A DNA stretch of 64,000 nt from the NCBI RefSeq assembly GCF_902497775.2, contig NZ_OZ024668.1:4200326-4264325 (forward strand), given 5' to 3'. The notes under the pieces are model-generated. The model saw only the letters and a list, made by a program, of their open reading frames with translations. It was not told the DNA's origin and did no database searches. Within the stretch, counting starts at the first letter, position 1; each line of letters starts with the position of its first letter. This DNA comes from Pseudomonas fluorescens (GTDB lineage: Bacteria; Pseudomonadota; Gammaproteobacteria; Pseudomonadales; Pseudomonadaceae). Below are positions 58,404 through 64,000 of this stretch, in pieces. A program made the position numbers and the translations under genes.

Positions 58404-60077
58404 ATGACCATGCTCAAAGACCCTTCGAAAAAATACAGCGCCTTCGCGACCGTCAACTTGCCGGACCGCACCTGGCCTTCGAAGACCATCACCCAGGCGC
58501 CGATCTGGTGCAGCTCGGACCTGCGCGATGGCAACCAGTCGTTGATCGAGCCAATGGATGCGGTGAAGAAGCTGCGTTTCTGGAAAACCCTGGTCAGCGT
58601 TGGCGTCAAGGAAATCGAAGCCTCGTTCCCGTCCGCTTCGCAAACCGACTTCGACTTCGTCCGTACCCTGATCGAAGATGGCCACATCCCGGATGACACC
58701 ACCATCCAGGTGCTGACCCAGGCCCGTGAAGACTTGATCGCGCGCACCTTCGAATCCCTGCGCGGGGCGAAAAAGGCCATCGTTCACCTGTACAACGCCA
58801 CCAGCCCGTCGTTCCGCCGGATTGTCTTCAACCAGGACAAGCAAGGGGTGAAAGACATCGCGGTGAACGCGGCGAAACTGTTCGTCAAATATGCCGCCCA
58901 GCAGCCGCAAACCCAGTGGACTTTCCAGTACTCGCCAGAGACCTTCAGCGCCACCGAACTGGAGTTCGCCAAGGAAGTCTGTGATGCGGTGATCGAGGTG
59001 TGGAACCCGACCCCCGAGCACAAGATCATCCTCAACCTGCCGGCCACCGTCGAAGTCTCGACGCCGAACATCTACGCCGACCAGATCGAGTGGTTCGGCC
59101 GCAACGTCAAGCGCCGCGACAGTGTGATCATCAGCCTGCACACCCACAACGACCGTGGCACCGGCGTTGCCGCCACCGAACTGGGCCTGATGGCCGGCGC
59201 CGACCGTGTCGAAGGCTGCCTGTTCGGTAACGGCGAGCGCACCGGCAACGTCGACCTGGTGACCCTGGCGTTGAACCTCTACACCCAGGGCATCAACCCT
59301 GAGCTGGATTTCTCCGACATCGACGGCGTGCGCAAGGTAGTCGAGGAGTGCAACCAGATTCCCGTGCACCCACGTCATCCGTACGTTGGCGACCTGGTTC
59401 ACACCGCCTTCTCCGGCTCGCACCAGGACGCCATCCGCAAAGGCTTCACCCAGCAGAAGGATGACGCCAAGTGGGAAGTGCCGTACCTGCCGATCGACCC
59501 GGCCGATATCGGCCGCAGCTACGAGGCGGTCATTCGCGTCAACAGCCAGTCGGGCAAGGGCGGTATCACCTACCTGCTCGAACAGGAGTACGGCATCAGC
59601 CTGCCACGGCGCATGCAGATCGAGTTCAGCCAGGTGGTACAGGGTGAAACCGACCGTTTGGGCCTGGAGATGACTGCCCAGCAGATCCACTCGCTGTTGC
59701 ACCGCGAGTACCTGCAAGCCAACTCGCCGTACGCGCTGGTCAGCCATCGCCTGCAGGAAGAGAACGGCCACAGCGCGGTGGAAGTGGAAGTCGCCGGTGA
59801 AGGCGAAACCACCCTGCACTGGCGCGGCAAGGGCAACGGTGCCCTCGAAGCCCTGGTGGCCGGCTTGCCGATCGCCGTGGAAATCATGGACTACAACGAG
59901 CATGCCATCGGCGCCGGTACCAACGCCAAGGCAGCGGCCTACATCGAACTGCGCGTGGCCGGTGGTCGTCCGGTGCATGGCGTGGGCATCGATGAAAACA
60001 TCACCACCGCCAGCTTCAAGGCGCTGTTCAGCGCCCTGAACCGTTCGTTGAGCCAGCAGGCAGCCAAGGCGGCCTGA
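58404..60077 (+). CDS. leuA: 2-isopropylmalate synthase
   Basis: 557 residues, the longer LeuA type used by Pseudomonas and actinobacteria. Condenses acetyl-CoA with 2-oxoisovalerate. TIM barrel with [17 protein letters not shown] and metal-binding [12 protein letters not shown]-terminal LeuA regulatory domain (about 430-550, leucine feedback) with [25 protein letters not shown] precedes the ATG by 7 bases. A leader ORF and a terminator flank the gene. Confidence 0.97.
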   Translation: MTMLKDPSKKYSAFATVNLPDRTWPSKTITQAPIWCSSDLRDGNQSLIEPMDAVKKLRFWKTLVSVGVKEIEASFPSASQTDFDFVRTLIEDGHIPDDTTIQVLTQAREDLIARTFESLRGAKKAIVHLYNATSPSFRRIVFNQDKQGVKDIAVNAAKLFVKYAAQQPQTQWTFQYSPETFSATELEFAKEVCDAVIEVWNPTPEHKIILNLPATVEVSTPNIYADQIEWFGRNVKRRDSVIISLHTHNDRGTGVAATELGLMAGADRVEGCLFGNGERTGNVDLVTLALNLYTQGINPELDFSDIDGVRKVVEECNQIPVHPRHPYVGDLVHTAFSGSHQDAIRKGFTQQKDDAKWEVPYLPIDPADIGRSYEAVIRVNSQSGKGGITYLLEQEYGISLPRRMQIEFSQVVQGETDRLGLEMTAQQIHSLLHREYLQANSPYALVSHRLQEENGHSAVEVEVAGEGETTLHWRGKGNGALEALVAGLPIAVEIMDYNEHAIGAGTNAKAAAYIELRVAGGRPVHGVGIDENITTASFKALFSALNRSLSQQAAKAA

Positions 60078-60106
60078 GCCGCGAGCTGAGCCAACGCTGC
60101 ATCTGA

Positions 60107-60138
60107 AGTGCCCGCCTCCTTACCGAGGCGGGCACTTT
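60107..60138 (+). terminator. Rho-independent terminator of leuA
   Basis: A 13-bp stem (AAGTGCCCGCCTC and its complement) with a 6-base loop, 30 bases after the leuA stop, followed by a short mixed T stretch (TCGTTTG). Confidence 0.85.
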
Positions 60139-60241
60139 CGTTTGTGCCGGTGAAAATCGCCGCTCAGCTTGTCGGCAACCCCCGGTATACTCCCCTCCTC
60201 GCTTTACCTTGCGCTGTGCGCACATCATGAAAGGACACTCG

Positions 60242-61381
60242 ATGAGCAACTACCTCGAGCGGGCACTGAGCGGCCTGCGCACCATCGGCATCAACCTCGT
60301 TCGCCCCGTTCAGGACGCTCCGGTCCTGGTGTTGCTCGACCGCATAGCACAGTACGACTCCACCAAAGTCACCTCCATCGCCACCGTCCTGCAGCAGTCC
60401 ACTGCCTTCAACAGCATGGTTCGCGAGCAGATCGAGGGCATGGACATCTCAACCCGTTTCATGGACATCACCCAGAGCTTCACCTCGATCCGCGAAGACG
60501 CCGCGGCCATGGCCGGCTGGATGGATGACGGGCGTCTGGACAGCATGGAAAAGCTCAAGCTGGCGTGGATGAACGTGCGCCGCGGATCGATCCCCAGCCG
60601 CTTCAACGATATTCGCGACAACTACCTGCAGGTGTGCAAGTCGGCCAACGACCAGATCAGCCGCGAAAACGTGATCCTCGAGTCTTACATGGACTTTCGC
60701 ATGGCCATGAAGGCTGCCGAGGTCGAAGCCCAGCAGGTGCTGGCCATTGCCGGCCAGGCCCTGGAGCAGCGTACAGTCGAACTGAACGAGGCGAACCAGC
60801 AGGTCGCCGCTGCCGAATCAGCCGAGCCTGCCCAGCGCGCCGCCCTGGAACTGCGCCGCGATGAAGCCGTGCGTGCTGTGCAGGACGAGGACAAACGCTA
60901 CCAGATCATCAAGGACATCGCCGATGACCTGAAGGTCGGTTACAACACCGCCGAGATGGTCTTTGCCCGGATCAATCAGGTGCATGTGATCAAGGAGCGC
61001 CAGTACCAGCGCATGGTCTCGTTCTTCTCGACCAATGAGGTTGTGCTCACCGGCCTTGCCGTTTCGTTCACCGCCAACAGTGGCCTGGCTGAGGCGACCC
61101 ACACCCTCAACGCCACCACCGACGGTATCAGCAAGGGCCTCGAAGCCCTGGGCAGCACGGGCAACCAGCAGCTCGAAGCGGCGGTCAAGGCCAGCTACGG
61201 CTCGACCATCAAGGTCGATTCGGTGCGTGCCCTGGCCGATGCCACGCTGTCGTTCCAGACCGATATGAACGGCCTCACCGAAACCTACCGGGCAGAATCG
61301 AGCAACGCCTCGCGCGACATCGCTGCTGCGGTCGAGGATGCCAAACGCAAATTCGCCGCGCTGCTCAGCAAGGCGGCCTGA
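60242..61381 (+). CDS. TelA-like (toxic anion resistance family) protein
   Basis: 379 residues, soluble and mostly helical. The C-terminal third (about 258-345) follows the TelA pattern: VVLTGLAVSFTANSGLAEAT, then GISKGLEALGSTGNQQLEAA and a helix with VDSVRALADATLSFQTDM. TelA proteins are linked to tellurite and colicin tolerance and to Ter systems, but their action is unknown. Database names for relatives may be vaguer (such as cell surface protein). There is no signal peptide. GGTATACTC (about 60184) is a possible -10. ATG at 60242 follows AAAGGA by about 6 bases. Overlaps the next gene by one base. Confidence 0.6.
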   Translation: MSNYLERALSGLRTIGINLVRPVQDAPVLVLLDRIAQYDSTKVTSIATVLQQSTAFNSMVREQIEGMDISTRFMDITQSFTSIREDAAAMAGWMDDGRLDSMEKLKLAWMNVRRGSIPSRFNDIRDNYLQVCKSANDQISRENVILESYMDFRMAMKAAEVEAQQVLAIAGQALEQRTVELNEANQQVAAAESAEPAQRAALELRRDEAVRAVQDEDKRYQIIKDIADDLKVGYNTAEMVFARINQVHVIKERQYQRMVSFFSTNEVVLTGLAVSFTANSGLAEATHTLNATTDGISKGLEALGSTGNQQLEAAVKASYGSTIKVDSVRALADATLSFQTDMNGLTETYRAESSNASRDIAAAVEDAKRKFAALLSKAA

Positions 61382-62820
61382 TGCGCAGTATTCCACTCTC
61401 CGAACAGCTCGGAGCGATGGCCTTCGTCGACGAATTGCGCCATCAGCAGATGCAGGTCCAGGAACACCTGGACTTGCCCAAGCGCCGCGCCGAAGTCGCG
61501 GCGCGTATTCGGGCTTATTACCAGAGCCACAACATCGCTTTCGACGAGGCCTTGATCGACCAGGGCGTGCGCGACTTCTTTGCCCGCCGCCTGATGTTCG
61601 AAGCACCACCGCTGAGCTGGCGGCAAAAGTTGCTGAGCAAGGCATCGATGGCGCGCAGCCAACTGGTCAAGCTGGTCCTGGCGATCATCGCCGCAGCGTT
61701 GATCACTCAGTGCACACGTATCGTCCATGACAGCGGCATTACGATCGAGATTGAAAACAGTGCCCGTGACCTGCGCGGGCATGATGAAGACGTGCGTAGC
61801 GAAATCCAGCTCAAGCACAAGCAGCTTGAGCAGTGGCAGCAAAAAGCTTTGGCCCAGCCCGATGCCGCCGTCAGCCGCATCCTCGATCAGGTCCGGCAAA
61901 CCTTGCCGCCGCTGGATCAGACTTTTGCCAGCGATGTGCCGCAGTTCGTGCACAAGACCAACCGCGACAGCGTCAAGGCCCTGGTCGAGAAACATCAGGC
62001 GCAGATCAAACAGGCCCGCAATGCCTTGTACTCGGCCAGGTCTGCCTTGAGCACGGTTGAGGGCATCTACGAACAGCGCGACAAACTGGCCAGGCTCTTG
62101 GCGATGCCGGCCTACACCGAAGGCCTCAAGCCGTTCCCCAACCTCAAGGAACTGGCCAGTTCGGCTGACCAGCAACTGCAGCAAGTCACCGATAGCGATA
62201 CGCTCAAAGTGGCCGGCAACCAAGTCAGCAAACTGGATCTTGAGATCGACCGCATCCGTTATTGGCTCGAACAGATGACCCTGCGCGATCAGTTGCAGCA
62301 GCGCCTGCAAGCGATGCCGCTGGCCGCCGGTGACCGCGCACAACTGCAAGCGCTGCTCGCGCAAGCCAACAACAGCTTGCATGACCAGAACGTCAGCCAA
62401 GTCCGCACTCAACTTCAGCACCTCAAGCAGATGCTAGACTTCGCCGCCCTGCCATTGACCATGCAGATCGTTGACCGCACTGGCGTCAAGTCCGGGGTCG
62501 AGCGTTGCTACGACCCCGCCGGCTGCAACCACGGCGAGGACACCGACAAGGGCAAGAGCTGGTTCCTGGTGGTCGAGGCCACCGACGCAGGCGGCATCAG
62601 CGCGCAAGTGCCGGTCACCAGTTCCGAAACCGGCAACCAACGCTGGACCCGCTTGTTCGCCGTACGTGTGAGCCAGGCCGAATACCTCAAGGTCAAAGTG
62701 GACAAGCTCGACGATGGCCATATCGACGACCGCCTGATAGGCAGCAAGGCTGCCAACTCGCTGACCCTGCGCTTCAACCAGCGCACCACGGGCAACCCTG
62801 ACATGATCATGGACTGGTGA
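61381..62820 (+). CDS. DUF6384-like membrane protein
   Basis: 479 residues. An N-terminal cytosolic helical part (about 1-95), one membrane helix (LVKLVLAIIAAALITQC, about 97-115), then a long region rich in heptad-like coiled coil (about 120-355) and a C-terminal beta-rich domain (about 358-479, starting near TMQIVDRTGVKSGVERC, with two Cys in GVERCYDPAGCNHGED). I recognise it as resembling DUF6384 proteins; no function is known. TGATG overlap with the TelA-like gene, 4 bases before the next gene. Confidence 0.65.
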   Translation: MRSIPLSEQLGAMAFVDELRHQQMQVQEHLDLPKRRAEVAARIRAYYQSHNIAFDEALIDQGVRDFFARRLMFEAPPLSWRQKLLSKASMARSQLVKLVLAIIAAALITQCTRIVHDSGITIEIENSARDLRGHDEDVRSEIQLKHKQLEQWQQKALAQPDAAVSRILDQVRQTLPPLDQTFASDVPQFVHKTNRDSVKALVEKHQAQIKQARNALYSARSALSTVEGIYEQRDKLARLLAMPAYTEGLKPFPNLKELASSADQQLQQVTDSDTLKVAGNQVSKLDLEIDRIRYWLEQMTLRDQLQQRLQAMPLAAGDRAQLQALLAQANNSLHDQNVSQVRTQLQHLKQMLDFAALPLTMQIVDRTGVKSGVERCYDPAGCNHGEDTDKGKSWFLVVEATDAGGISAQVPVTSSETGNQRWTRLFAVRVSQAEYLKVKVDKLDDGHIDDRLIGSKAANSLTLRFNQRTTGNPDMIMDW

Positions 62821-62824
62821 ACAC

Positions 62825-64000
62825 ATGACCCCTTCTACCCTCACCGGCACCGTTGCCCAGAACGCCCGCAGCAGCGAGGCGTTACTGCGCAGCGCCGAGC
62901 AACTGCTGTCGACCCTGAGCGATCAGGAAGCGCGCCTGGAACAGGACATCCTTACCCGGCTGAGCAACATCGCCACGCTCAAGCTCGAACATCGCCCAGC
63001 CCTGGACCAGGACACCCTGGTGCAACTGCAGGCACGCCAGGACGCCGAAGCGCAACTGCGCGCCGAGCTCGCCCGGGTCGAAACCGATATTGCCGTGTCG
63101 CTGGCCGACCAGCACGCCGTGCGCAGTCGCATTGACAGCATCGACCGCGAGGTCAAGGATCAACTGGCGCTCGAGCCTGGCTGGTGCGAGCTGGGCGAGC
63201 AGTTGCGGGCCGCGCAAGAGGCCAACAGCGAAGCGATCACCGGCTATCAGGAGATCCGTCAGGAGTGCGTCGACAAGCTGCCTTCGTACAGCGCCAACCC
63301 GATCTACTACCACTTGCTCAAGCGCGATTACGGCACTGAACAGTACCGCTACAACTTCCTGCACCGCTGGCTCGACAATAAGTTGGCCAAGCGCGTCAAC
63401 TTTGTGGGTAACCGCAACAACGAGCTGATACTGCGGGCCATGCAGACCCGTAACGAAGAACTGCAAGGCGAACGCCTTAGCCTGATCGCCGGGCTGCAGG
63501 ACGCTGTCGAGGAGCGCCTCGCCCAGGCACGTACAGTGGCGGGCATGGACCCGCTGACCCGCGAAGACGTCACGCTGAACAAGCACATCGTCGCCGCCAA
63601 GGCCCGGGCCAACGAGCAGCATCAGCAATTGGCCAACTTTGCCGGCAAACAGGACCCGCATTACCTGCGCATCCGTCAGAACATCACCGAGCGCCTGCAG
63701 GCGCAGACCATCGAACAACTGCTGGTCGAAGTACAAAAGACTCCAGACGACAACGACGACAAGATCGCCGCCCAGCTCAAGGAGCTGTACCCGCGCCTGC
63801 GTGAGGTCCAAGACCGCCTGCCCGAGCTGCGCGACCAACATGACCGCGCCCTGCGCGACTATGAGCGGGCCAAAGAACTGGAGCGGGCGCTGCGCACCGA
63901 CTATTACCGTGACAGCGACTACAGCTACCACACCACCTTGAGCATCGAGCGCCTGCTGGCCGACTACATGACCCGCGACCTCAGCCTGCACGCGCTGGAA
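62825..64000 (+). CDS. Coiled-coil protein of the TelA-like operon, 5' part
   Basis: The frame is open from ATG 62825 to the right edge (392 codons seen). The sequence is hydrophilic and helical with long Glu/Gln/Arg-rich coiled coils (e.g. EQLLSTLSDQEARLEQDI; LQAQTIEQLLVEVQKTP), plus a more compact aromatic patch at about 155-185 (NPIYYHLLKRDYGTEQYRYN). No signal peptide or membrane helix so far. Not recognised. It is the third gene of a tight operon and probably works with the two proteins before it. Confidence 0.7.
   Translation, partial: MTPSTLTGTVAQNARSSEALLRSAEQLLSTLSDQEARLEQDILTRLSNIATLKLEHRPALDQDTLVQLQARQDAEAQLRAELARVETDIAVSLADQHAVRSRIDSIDREVKDQLALEPGWCELGEQLRAAQEANSEAITGYQEIRQECVDKLPSYSANPIYYHLLKRDYGTEQYRYNFLHRWLDNKLAKRVNFVGNRNNELILRAMQTRNEELQGERLSLIAGLQDAVEERLAQARTVAGMDPLTREDVTLNKHIVAAKARANEQHQQLANFAGKQDPHYLRIRQNITERLQAQTIEQLLVEVQKTPDDNDDKIAAQLKELYPRLREVQDRLPELRDQHDRALRDYERAKELERALRTDYYRDSDYSYHTTLSIERLLADYMTRDLSLHALE

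Overview
The window is chromosomal DNA of a fluorescent Pseudomonas, most likely of the P. putida group. Evidence: high GC, protein sequences typical of the genus, GCGGGCTTGC-type REP palindromes between genes, and a core gene order that I recall being shared with P. aeruginosa (xerD - antiporter - rplS/trmD/rimM/rpsP - ffh - purT - nag genes - purL - mltF - tadA - guaA - guaB - xseA - leuA). No rRNA, tRNA, CRISPR array, IS element or prophage was seen.

Layout. 1-1685: 5' part of a PAAR-Rhs type VI effector gene, cut by the window edge and placed right behind xerD. 1791-17012: mostly housekeeping genes: xerD, a cation/proton antiporter, a thioesterase, the ribosomal/tRNA-modification operon rpsP-rimM-trmD-rplS behind ffh, two membrane proteins (YpjD- and CorC-like), an MFS transporter, purT, a VUT protein, a DUF1289/gamma-carbonic anhydrase pair, two Nudix hydrolases and an L,D-transpeptidase. 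17019-32334: an inserted-looking phosphate-starvation secretion module. It holds a type II secretion operon (gspC-J, L, M, N, known as xcp in P. putida), a SoxB/5'-nucleotidase-like lipoprotein (uxpA) at its head, a divergent PhoX-type phosphatase with a Tat and lipobox signal (uxpB), an isolated gspK, and a divergent tatABC set. PHO-box-like repeats with exact 11-bp period lie in both divergent intergenic regions. 32338-39551: an N-acetylglucosamine PTS regulon (GntR regulator, deacetylase, SIS deaminase, EIIA-HPr-EI fusion, EIIBC), with a clear repeat-rich operator before the regulator. 39558-53389: a Nif3-like small protein, purL, mltF, tadA, a Tat-exported multicopper oxidase, a large toxin-like gene broken at a run of ten G, guaA and guaB. 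53475-60077: a zinc-ribbon hypothetical, a TauE exporter with a divergent LysR regulator, xseA, an M23 peptidase and leuA with a leucine-rich leader ORF. 60242-64000: a tightly coupled three-gene operon of a TelA-like protein, a DUF6384-like membrane protein and a coiled-coil protein cut by the window edge.

How it works together. The clearest accessory system is the secretion module: Tat would carry folded UxpA/UxpB across the inner membrane, and the Gsp/Xcp machine would export the phosphatase to the surface, all under PhoB. Published work on P. putida (Xcp secreting UxpB, linked tat-1 genes, induction at low phosphate) supports this reading. The least described items are UxpA, which looks like a SoxB-family pseudoenzyme without metal ligands, the G10-tract toxin gene, and the terminal TelA-like operon.
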